Part shown: positions 13,322 to 23,900 of the stretch, piece by piece | Layout: each line of letters begins with the position of its first letter | Position numbering within the stretch: the stretch's first letter is position 1 | DNA from: Kryptolebias marmoratus | Taxonomy: Eukaryota; Chordata; Actinopteri; Cyprinodontiformes; Rivulidae | Length of the DNA: 64,000 nucleotides | Direction: 5' to 3' | Assembly (NCBI RefSeq): GCF_001649575.2 | Contig: NC_051449.1 | Location: 18,542,487-18,606,486 of the forward strand | Position numbers and translations under genes: made by a program | Notes under the pieces: generated by a model | What the model was told of the DNA's origin: nothing | What the model saw: the letters and a program-made list of their open reading frames with translations, nothing else | Databases searched by the model: none

Positions 13322-14985
13322 CAGGGCTGTCAAAGTCAGCTACACAAGGGGGACAAAATTAAAAACTTGGCCCGAGCCAAGAGACAATCTAGGCCAATAT
13401 TTGTTGAAATCACACAAACTAACCTGGTTTTAGATGTAATTCGTCACATCATTCATATAGAAACACCGGTTATTTTCTCCCAGTTACATGTTCAACAGAA
13501 TTAAGAGCAAACACACTTTAATGAATAAACAAATATAGATCAACACGTCATCTTTTCTTGTCTTCTTATGAGTTTTACTCCATTAAAACAACTAAAAAAC
13601 CATCAACAAAAATCTGATCACACAGCTGCTAATGTTTAACTTTGAAACAAGAAGATAATACAGAAAAAGACGACATACATTAAAGCCAAATATCTGATGT
13701 CGTTTCTTGGCTGTGAGTTTATCAAGAAGAGTTTGATCGGCCCTGATTGATGCTCTGTAATCCTTTTTCACGTTGAAATCAAAGATTACTGAGAAATAAA
13801 ACTTAAAGCTGAACTGAAACCTGTTTTGAAGCCAATATCAGTGAAAACATAGGCATAAATATGTTTTTGTAGAAATTTTTAATTAAAAATACTTTGTTTT
13901 TGGAATTCTGAATATTGAAGAAACCACTCGAGTATTTTTGTCTTTTTTCTGTGACCACCCCATAAGTCTGACGTCCGCTGAGCAGCTGAGGTTCAGCCAT
14001 TCATCAGTGAGTGAATAATGGTACAATGTAGTTCAGTTCGTTGGAATTAATTGTTCGAACTGGCCAGAAAATACCACCGGAGTTTCCTTTTCTGGGTGCC
14101 CGAAAGAGAAAAAAACCTTCCTCAGATTTGGATCCTTAAACTCTGATGTGGGAATTACTATCAGAACTCGAGAAGAAAGGCAAAGGCAAACGGAGAGGAG
14201 GACATCTCCAGAGATAAAGAGGAGAAACAGGAAGTTTCCCTTCAAACATGACGTGAACACACTGTCATTAAAAGGTCTGAGCTGCTTACAGGCCGACAGC
14301 CTGAGGAAAAAATATAAACAATCCATGTGATTAAACAAACCTGCTGTTGATTAGTTTACTCTGGTGTGAGAGTTTATAAATGCTACTCTGAAGCATGGTC
14401 ATGTTGTTTTCAAGTTAGCATTGGGTTAGCTTGTAGTTAGCAACGTTAGCTCTCTCCTGCTCTTTATGTTAACTTGCAGTGTCGTGTGCTGATGTCATGA
14501 CAACGATCTGGGGGGTAATCGGTTCTCACCGATTCAAGTTCCCACTCAGTCGTTATGCACCGTATTGTTTTGTCGGCCATGATGGTCCTGGTGATCATCA
14601 GAATCTGAATCTGATGAGTTTTCATCTGATTCTGGAGATCCAGCCGTCGGTTTGGGTTCATACTGGTGTGATTGTCCTAAAAACAGTTTATTTCATTTTT
14701 AGATCATGAAATGGGTCGCTGCAATGTTGTGTGGATGTATTAGACTAAACAACATCCATGAAATGTCAATTTTTTGAGGATTTGATTTCAGTTCAGCTTT
14801 AATTTTCTTGCCTCCAAAGTAACTGTCTGAGGAAGATTCACTGAACAAGATGAGAAGCGATGGAGACTCGATCTGTCCCAGACCAGAGGGCCAGATCTAA
14901 TAATATTTAAATGTTACCTTGGGGGGGCCAGATAAAATGTTAACAAGGGCCGGATGTGGCCCACGGGCCTCGAGTTGGACACGAG
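13322..14985. mobile_element. hAT-like non-autonomous element, copy A, carrying a nested insertion
   Basis: It begins CAGGGCTGTCAAAGTC and ends GGGCCTCGAGTTGGACACGAG, decayed forms of hAT-type ends seen widely in fish. A second copy lies at about 17492-17988 and aligns on both flanks (for example GATGTAATTCGTCACATCAT and GAGAAGCGATGGAGACTCGA). Copy A is longer because another transposon sits inside it at 13803-14802. No open transposase frame was found. Confidence 0.7.
13803..14802. mobile_element. Nested DNA transposon with TTAA-flanked inverted ends
   Basis: Perfect 17-base inverted ends (13803-13819 and 14786-14802) read TTAAAGCTGAACTGAAA inward and include a TTAA at each edge. The sister copy B lacks this 1-kb block at the matching place, so it is an insertion. 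TTAA targets suit piggyBac-like or Kolobok elements; the superfamily is not settled. The inside has no intact transposase; one acidic Ser/Asp-rich frame fragment lies near 14600-14640 on the minus strand. Confidence 0.7.
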
Positions 14986-16711
14986 CAAAAACAGAAAAAA
15001 GTCCAATTCATTTTGGAAAAACAAAACCAAGACGCCGTCTGGTTCTAGGCCGGCTGCAGCTGTGCAGTTCTGGACGTATTCAAGACGTATTTCTCCTCAA
15101 CACGTCTGGGTTTCTACCAGTTCTACAGGAACATGTGGACTGGATTAACAATGTGGTTCCTGAGAACCACTACAGACCCTGTATGAACCTCCCAAGGAAA
15201 TATCTAATAAAAATGAAAAACCCACTCACATAAAGGCTGCGGCGAAGGACTTAAAGATGTGGAACGTTCACTGCTTCACAAAGAAAATGAATCAATTATG
15301 AATTATTATAGCTTTTACCCTCTAAAAAACACATTAAAAAGGAAACACTCGTGTTTCTCAAGAGCATCCTCGTTCAGATCTTTTAAAAAGCAGCAGGGCT
15401 TCATTCTTTACTGGAGCTTTTTTCGGGGAAATAAACACAGAGCGGAGGAATTCAAGAGCCGACTCCACCTCTGGCTGTCATTACGTCACGCGTTCACAGC
15501 TCGGGACAGAAAGCAGTCGCTGGAAGAGCGGCGTAACCCGACCAGCGGCGGAAGACGAGCCTCCCCTCTCAGTCACAGGGGGGGACAGGTCGGCAGGCTC
15601 AGATTGGAGCGGGGTCGAAGCAGCGCCACCCTGCAGGGGTTCGGACACGGAAGCGGGATGCGGGAGAACAAAACTTGTTGATTCTGCGTCAATCGCTTCT
15701 ACGATAACCACAGCTCCAAGTCATCATGTGGCTCTGAGTCACCGCTGTAAGACATGAAGTCATGGCAACACACAAAAACAGGTCGCTTCACAATCACAAG
15801 CGCAGTAAAGTAGTTTGTACTCGTCCCATCATGAGATTCCTGTCACTGATTGACATAAAACAGGTCCTGACCCAATAAACTAGGCTGGATTAAACCCTGT
15901 GAAGCGTCTCTGCTCTGAACTGTGATGCTTACAGCGATGAGCAGACAAAGGGGTCAGAAATGGTCTGATCCTAGGGGCTGTAGTTTACCACCAGCTGTGG
16001 ACATTTCCACCCCGGGGGGCCCACCTGACTGCCATCTTTGTGTCTGCATTTCACCACGATCCTTTCAGATTTGGCCCCTTTTCCATGACACAGTTTCGCT
16101 CTCGTGAGTGCAACTTCCTGTTTATGAAAAGCATTTTTATATTTAGGCGAATCAAACGTGAGCATTTGGATGATTTGACCTTTTCTGACACTAAACAGAC
16201 AAGTGTTTTGTCCAAAAACAAATGAAACCTGGAGGGCTTCTGGTCTCTTTTTGCACAGAGCCAAAAAAAAGTCAACTTTCCTCCTCACACAACATTTCAA
16301 ACTTAGCCCTGTGAAACAAATAAAACTCCATCTGTGAGGCCTGCTAAGCTTCCACGGTGCTGTGGGCCAAAACCACAGCTGTCCCCCCTGCTGCAGCTGC
16401 AGGGAGGACAGCTCGGACCCACGGAGGGACAATGTCCAGCTCTCAGCTCATGTATGGACCTCGCTGTCTCAGAGCTCAGGGGCCACTTCACGGACTGTCA
16501 GGGAGCACTTTCCTGCAGGGCCTGAACCCCCCCTCCCCCCTCCGCCCTGCTCAGAAAAACACCCCACCCAGAAAAACAACACATTTACCGAGTCCTGCCA
16601 CAGGTCCGAGTCCGTCCGGAGAGTCCGACCTGTTCGTGGAGCCCGGGGAAAAAAAAAAAAAGACTTCGCCGCGTTTTGTGTCCACGACGCGACGAAGGGC
16701 TGAAAACTCAC

Positions 16712-16930
16712 CGAACTACGAGGTGTCCCTCCACCCCTCTCTGACGGGGTCTCTGCTGGTCCCGGCGAGGAGAACAGGTCCTTCTGGGAGTTAGGGTGGG
16801 AGGTTCTGGTTCGGCTCGGCTCGGCTCGGACGGGCTTCGGCGGGGAGCAGCAGGAAACTAAACGCGAGGCGCTTTTTTTTTTTTTTTTCCTGGAAGCGGC
16901 GGAGAGCAGCGGGTAGGGTGGAGTCCCGAG
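16712..16930 (-). other. tmbim1: Probable non-coding first exon and promoter of tmbim1
   Basis: This GC-rich, CpG-rich stretch ends, on the minus strand, in a consensus donor (TTCG then GTGAGTTTT at 16711-16705). It is the only such island upstream of the tmbim1 start codon on this strand. The start of transcription cannot be fixed from sequence. Confidence 0.45.
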
Positions 16931-16937
16931 GAATCCA

Positions 16938-17485
16938 CCACACACACCCAGAGAGAGAGAGACTGTATGAGCTGCACACAACTACACACACCTATACAAC
17001 ACTACACACACTCAGAGAGAGAGAGAGAGACTGTATGTACACAACAACACACTTATACAAGACTACACACACTTACACACACTCAGAGAGAGACTGTATG
17101 AGCTGCACACAACTAAACACAACAACACACACTTTTACAAGCCTACACACACTTACACACAACTACATACACATACACACTACTACACACAACTACACAC
17201 ACCTAGACACAATTCTACAGACAACTACACACACCTACACACTACTACACAAAAATACATACGACTACACACAACTACACACTACTACTCAACTACCCTT
17301 ACACACGACTAAACACACCTAGACACAATTCTACACACAACTACACACATACAGACAACTACACACAAATACATATGACTACACATAACTACAAACAACT
17401 ACACACTACTACACACAGATTACACACAACTACACACACATACAAACAACTACACACACATCCACACAACTATACACACCTACAC
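16938..17485. repeat. CTACACACA-type tandem repeat
   Basis: About 550 bases are made of loosely repeated ACTACACACAC and CACACACTCAGAGAGAGAG units. Long apparent reading frames here are low-complexity artefacts. Confidence 0.95.
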
Positions 17486-17491
17486 ACACCT

Positions 17492-17988
17492 ACAGGGGGA
17501 CTAAAATAAAAACCTTGGTCCGAGCCAAAGGCCAATCTAGATGAATATTTATTGAAAACAAACTAACCTGGTTTTAGATGTAATTCGTCACATCATAGAA
17601 ACATCGGTTATTTTCTCCCAGTTACATGTTCAACAGAATTTAGTTTATCTTTGAAACAAGAAAATAATACAGAAGAAGACGACACACATTAAAGCCAGAT
17701 ATCTGATGTTGTTTTTTGGCTGTGAGTTTATCAACAGGAGTTTGATCGGCCCTGCTTGATGCTCTGTCGTCCTTTTTCACGTCGAAATCAAATAAAACTT
17801 CATGTTCTTGCCTTTAAAGTACCTGTCTGAGGAAGACTTCCCTAAACAAAACGAGAAGCGATGGAGACTCGATCTGTCCCAGACTGTAGGACCAGATCTA
17901 ATAATGTTTAAATGTTATCTTGGGGGACAGATAAAATGTTAACAAGGGCCAGATCTGGCCCGCGGGCCTCAACTTTGACACGTGTGTT
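17492..17988. mobile_element. hAT-like non-autonomous element, copy B
   Basis: It is a truncated sister of the element at 13322-14985. It shares blocks around CTAACCTGGTTTTAGATG and the ending GGCCCGCGGGCCTCAACTTTGACACG. It shows the state without the 1-kb nested insertion. Confidence 0.7.
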
Positions 17989-18407
17989 TTAGGCTATTAG
18001 GGCGACTATAAATCAGTGAATATATCATAAATATAAAGTGACCTTTTTGACTAACTGGATGCAGTGGAACCCTCTTCAGTGTCAAAGTGGAACCAGGTCT
18101 CTATGAGGTAATCCCAGTTCTATCAAAATAAAACATCATAAATATTCACCCCCCTTTAAAGTGTTCCCATTCAGCTCGGAAGAGTTTATTAAGAAGCACA
18201 AGTCGGGATGGACATAAAAAAGGGTTTAAAGGCTCAGAACATCCCCAGGTATCCTGTTAAGTCCATGAGGACGTGAAAGGAACATGAGACGTGTAAATCT
18301 CCAGAGACTGAGACCACCGAGACCCCTGAGGCTCTGAAGGAGCTCAGATGGACACACCGAGCTCCAGCACAGTTCTTGTGCGGAAAGCCTTCAGATTGTC
18401 CCAGATT

Positions 18408-18690
18408 TAGATAGATGGACTTTACTGATCCCCAAAAGGCTGAGACAAAATGTAAGATCGGGAGCGAAGTCCTTCTGACAGCGGTCAGTGCGGCGGTGGA
18501 TCAGCCGGTTTTAGAAGCTGCTCTGCTGTTTTTTTTTTTTTTTTAGTGTGATTGGGATTGTCCACGATGGACATCAGTTTGTCCAGCTTCAAACGTGTCC
18601 CGCCTGCAGCTGATGATGGAGCCCGAGGTCTCAATAAGCTCATCGAGCCTGCTAGTGTCTCTGGCACTGACAAACCTTCCGCTCCGTTCC
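18408..18690 (-). mobile_element. LINE 3' end with reverse-transcriptase C-terminal remnant
   Basis: Read on the minus strand, it encodes remnants such as LDKLMSIVDNPNHT and NRLIHRRTDRCQKDF, similar to C-terminal parts of fish L2/Rex-type LINE proteins. It ends TTTGGGGATCAGTAAAGTCC followed by ATCTATCTA, the usual kind of LINE tail. A T-run at 18530-18544 and frame breaks mark it as dead. Confidence 0.6.
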
Positions 18691-18691
18691 C

Positions 18692-18950
18692 CTATGTCTC
18701 GCAGCATTCAGCATTATTTACACACGCCCCGTATTCCTCCCACGTCATGATGGATTGAACAGAGCTCCTGTTAACGCTCAGAGCCCTGGGAATCCCTTTG
18801 TGTCCACGCCCTGACTTGTACTGTCCAATCTTTTCTCTGAGCAGACCGAGGACAGTCAGGCGATGCCCACGATTGATTTCTAACAGCAATAAAAGGATGA
18901 AACATCCAAGGGGGGTGAATACTTTTTTTATAGGCTCTGTACAAGCTGTG
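18692..18950 (-). mobile_element. Tc1-like transposon, 5' end fragment with HTH domain
   Basis: The outer end, near 18950 read on the minus strand, has AAGTATTCACCCCCCTTGGATG, a typical Tc1-family terminus. The frame downstream encodes LREKIGQYKSGRGHKGI and LSVNRSSVQSIM, the N-terminal helix-turn-helix of Tc1 transposases. The catalytic part is absent; LINE sequence abuts directly. Confidence 0.7.
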
Positions 18951-18999
18951 CATTAGGCGCTCTTCCTTGGAACATCACCTCCTCCTGCGTTTTTAAACA

Positions 19000-20990
19000 G
19001 CTCTTATCCTCTCTCTGACAGCAGCCTCTATTATCCTACAAAGTAGCAGAAAACACCCTTCATGTAATTCGAACCAATTTGCCCGACAATAAGGCAAGTG
19101 GATGTTTTCTTTTTTATCTCTTTAGAGATAGTTCAGCTGTGTTTGAAGCGGGGTTCTGTGGGGAAGACAAATAATTAACGGGGCATTCCATTTGTACCCA
19201 GAAGCCGAACCCTGAAAGTTGGAGATCTCTGGCCTTAGAGATGCCAAAGCGGCCTGACTGGCACATGAAAAAGTGGGACAGCTGCAGAAACAAGCATTTT
19301 CCGTTTGGACCTCAGATGTCAGTCACACGCAGCGTTCAGCCGTAGGTAAACATGTCGGCGCAGTGTTTGAATGTTCGGATTTCGGCGGAATCTATAGTTA
19401 CCAAGTTTTGCTGCGTCCTGTTTGTACTCAAATGTTGGAGTACAAACAACATTTGTACCCCCCCCCCCCCCCAAAAAAAAAAAGGTTGGATTTCTCACTT
19501 GGAAAGTCTGACATTCCCAACCAGCTCCGGTAATGTCACTTGTTACGTGTGTGTAGTTTCTTGAATGAGCTAAACAGAGTTTAATCCCAAACAGGACTGA
19601 TGAGCGAGGAGTCCGAGTGTAGTCAAGGCCGAAGCAGATGGCAGCCATCTTTAAGGAATTCAGTTTTAGTTGTCTGCACCTTTACACTCCTATCAGTTTT
19701 ACAACACACAGTAATTTACAGAGTTCTTTTAACTGCGAACACAAACAGACTGCTTTGTTTTGGTGTTCGAAGCTTTAGCTGTAAGTTTTAGCCCATTATT
19801 TTGTCACAATAGTGCCCAAAGGTTGGTCACAGCTTTGATCAAAATGACCCATAATGCACAGGAAAGGCTAATAATGCTAACACTCTCTGCGGCTTGTTGT
19901 GAAAATGCCCTGGCTCTATAACGTCTAGACTCACATGTGGAGTGGTCGATCTGGGCTTCAGAAATCAAACCATGCGGTAAATTAAGGTGGACGCAGGGGA
20001 GTTTAAAGCAGACCAACAGGAAGAGCAGTTTGGTATTTTCCTGACAGAAAACGTGTCATAAACTCCTGGTTTTATATGAAAAAAGAAATGAAATTAAACC
20101 TTGTTTTACACGTGGAGCTACAATGCCATCCTCAGGCCAAACGAGGATCTTCTCAAGTTTTGGCCCCAAACTTTTACTGAAAAACCTCCAAAATAATATT
20201 TGTCACCAGTCCTTAATGTGCAAGAAATTGCAGATTTGCTTCTCTGTTTTATATGCTTTAATTTTAAAACCTAAACATGTTGTCTTCTCTTTTACCAGTT
20301 TTTAAATCTATTACCTTCCCTTCCTGTGTCCGGGGCTGTTCAGTTCTCGAGTGACTCGGTGCCAGAGAGAAGCAGGCGCTGAGCTCCCCTTCGACCGGCT
20401 CAGGTTACTCAGGGAAGCTGCACGTCGCACGAGTTTCAGCAATTTTCTTGCGTCTGCTCCCTCATTTTTTAATAAGGTCTTTTAGATTTAACTCACACAA
20501 ACAGGAAGTATTCACTTATTTGATTTCAGTTGAAACATTTCTTTCTTTTTCAAACTTCCCTCCTACGTGCTCACCCCAAAAAGGAGAACAACACGAACGT
20601 TGATTTTCTCTGCAAATCAGTTTCCGAATCATTTTTAACAGGTTCGGGGAACGTCGTACGCCTGCTCCTCCACTCCAGCAGTCAGAAAAAAATCACATTC
20701 TTTATTTGTCGATAAAGAGTATCGTTTCAAAATTTATGTAGCATAATTCAATTACATTCAGTGCAATTCCTTAGATTTGCATTAAAAATAATCTTTTCAC
20801 TCTTCTTTTTAAACCTGCTTTCTCCTTTCTGGTGTCTGAGACACCTGGACAGGTCTCCAGTCCAAAAAAATCAAAGTAAATTTTAAATTCATCCGCTCAT
20901 CAGTACCAACACACACACACAGACACACTGTAAACTTGAATCTATTTTCTGTGAGTTGAAAATGACGAAACTTGTAAAACGTTGTTCCTC
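19000..20990. other. Spacer with no recognised gene
   Basis: I see no exon-like or conserved sequence between the Tc1 fragment and the casp8 3' end. A run of 15 C followed by A lies at about 19458-19483. AT-rich sequence near 20700-20800 is likely casp8 3' UTR or flank. Confidence 0.5.
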
Positions 20991-20996
20991 AGCGGC

Positions 20997-23900
20997 TCAC
21001 GGGAATCTGAAGGCGAGCTTCTTGGTGAGTGTGTATCTGGGCTCGGGCATTTGCTTCTTTTTTGCGTACTCTCCTTTGCCGACCTCCTTGTTCACGCGGG
21101 TCAGGACGCCCAGTATGTCGTCTCTCTCCGGGCTGCAACGAGAACGGCGACAGCAAATCATACAGGAGGTCCTAACGTCCAGATGGAGAAACTGAACAAA
21201 ACCTGTCAATTAAACATTGTAGTGGATAAAAGTGTTTTTCTTTTGCTCAGGGTCAGCTTTAGCTGGTGAGTTTTTCTTTCGGAATGAGAGTCTGATCCAG
21301 ATATTATTATTATATTATAATTTACTCCACTGTGAAATCATTTCATGTATCCTCAGGCTTCCTGGAAGATCACTTCAGTTTCCAGTCCTGGTCCAGTATT
21401 ACAAACCCACATGCTCGTTTAACAATAAAGCTCAACATGAAAAAGGATTTCCTTCTCAGTCAAGCTTTACCGAATAAGTCTCAAGCATGTGAACAAAATG
21501 CTTTAACTACAGAAAAACAAACAAAAAAAAACGGGCCTGGTATAGCTCTGAGCACTCGTCCTCAAAGTCATTCCTACAAATTTAGTCCCAGTTGTCTTAG
21601 AAATTGTTTTTTTTTTCAGGGTTAGACTTAAAACATGGCGTGACAAGGAGTTAATCCAAACTGTTTCTAATTACCAGATGAATACACCATGAGTAGAAGC
21701 GTTCACAGGTGCTAAAGATTTCTTTTTCCTTATATTTATATGTTTACATGTTACTGCAAATAGCAAAAAAATGTACCTTCATCCCACACAATATAGATCC
21801 TAACTGAGGATGGTCAGCAGAAACCTGTCTGACTGTTTATGGAACAAAAATCCCCAAATTTAAGGCCAATAATTTCTTTGATGCTAAAAACAGAGAGAAC
21901 AGTGGAACTGTGCGAATAAAATAGAAATTAAAAACAAAAAAGTCTGAATTTTTAACATATGTGGGTGTGATCTAACAAATCTGGGGTTTCTCCTACCTCA
22001 CTTTTGTTTTCATCATTTTAGAATGACATTTACAATAAACAGGAAGCTGTATTTTGGCCACTGCGGCTCTGATGGGATCCGTTTTTTAGCTATTCTTCTT
22101 CTTGTTCATATTTGCCAACATTCATTAAGTTTGGGATATTTTATCCACTGATTTGTTTGAATCTTATACAACATATGATTAGTCACTTTTTAGGTGAAAA
22201 CAATGGGTTCACATTATAAAAGAAAATTCTTTTGCTTTGTTTAGAGGGTCTGCCTCACCTTTCAGCTGATTTGGTCAGCTGCTTGCACAGCTGCTGGATG
22301 TAGATGGAGCCCTCCTGTCTGTGCCGGAAGGACGGGGAGTTCTGCACGGTGGCCATGCCGATCAAAAAGTCTGCTTCTACGTGAAACGAGCTGCCCTGCT
22401 CTGCAGCAGAGCTGCACTGGAAGGGGGTCTGCGCGTCCTCCTGGATGTCCTCCTGCCCGTCCTCCTGGAGGTCGTTTTGACACGCTTGAACGAAGAAGAC
22501 TTTGGGTTTGCCCTCCAAGGTGGGGGCTCGGTCACTGGTGAAGGGCGAGGTCAGGTCTTGGAGGGACACTTTCCTCTCGTCGGAGCCAAAGACGCAGCCC
22601 TTCTCTCCGTGGGAAAGGATGCATATAACCTTACAGACACATATTTTAATTTAACTCAATAAAATATCCACTCATGTTTACCAACGTGTGTATTTTAACA
22701 AACTGTGCTTCAGTGTGAATAATTACAACTAATCAAAGAAACTTGGAGGTGAACCATGCTGCAAAAAGTCTTCAAAGTGACATTTTTTTTCAACTAGATG
22801 AGAACTATTGCATCGCAGTACATGTGAAGCAGTAGTTGATATTAAAACTTAGCTGATACCGATGATATTGAAAGCGAAGCAACTATAGACCCAGAAATGG
22901 CTGCCAGGAGGCAAAATGTTCAGAAATCACTGCGGTGGGATATACAATCAAAACATCAGAGCTCAGTTTAAAAAAAACAGACGACTGCAGCACCAAGACG
23001 TAAATGGACACGTCCAACACGACGATAAGAGGCGGGAAAAAGTCAAAGTGAAAACAGGCTGGGCTTATGTTTGTAGCCGACACTTCGTCCCTGATGACAA
23101 TGTTGAAGAAGGCTGTGGTCGACTGAAAAAAGGGAGCTGTACCTCTCTGCCTGGTACAGAAAAGACATTTGGAACCATTTAATAATACAAGAGATTCTGT
23201 ATGTTTAGTTATAAACCAGGAGTACTCGGAGAGAGCAAAACATCCGCCAACGCCACAGGGTCACTGACACCACTGAACGATGCGGATCGTGATCCAGATC
23301 GCCACCAAAATTTGGTCATTTGGTAATTTAAGTAACAAACGGACGCTACTGAAAACATTACCTCCTTCGTGGAGGAAAACATAAAGTTCAGAGGGAAACC
23401 GATAAATTAAGATCTACTTTGGACACATTAAATGGTTAGTCCAACGGAGACGGTACTAAAGTGGATTGCTGCCATCTTAAATCAACTCTAAGCTCAAACA
23501 TTTCATTGCGGTTCATGGTAACCATAAAAAGAGTTCAAAACTCGACACCAATATGGATTTTTTTTGCTGTCAGCTGCGTTTAAGTCGAGACTACAAAGGA
23601 ATGAGTTTACCCATCATCCAGCTCCTGTGAAAAGGGTCAACTGATTAAAGCTAATAGATGTGATGAGTAATAATAGGTCAAATGTTTTTTTGATATGTGG
23701 AATATGTGTAACTGATAAATAATACAGAGGAATCTGCAGACGCAGCTCACCAAAGCGTCGTCGCTTGAAAAATCCCTCAAGGCCAGGGCTGCTAGTGTAC
23801 GTTGAAGTTTGTCTGCGCTCAGATCGTGGTACGTTTCGATTCTAAAGCCAAAGCGATCGAACAGCGTGCTTAAAGCATCTGTGTGACAAAGAGAAAAGGG

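Noticed and set aside
15259..15681. 140-codon plus-strand frame upstream of tmbim1
   Set aside because: No conserved motif and no splice partners; likely chance in a GC-rich stretch.
16918..17322. 134-codon frame rich in Thr, His and Tyr
   Set aside because: Made entirely of the CTACACACA tandem repeat.
16938..17485. CRISPR-like array
   Set aside because: Units are irregular, without distinct spacers, and the genome is vertebrate.
22321..22662. 113-codon plus-strand frame across the casp8 active-site exon
   Set aside because: Antisense shadow of a GC-rich exon; the minus strand holds the conserved caspase motifs.
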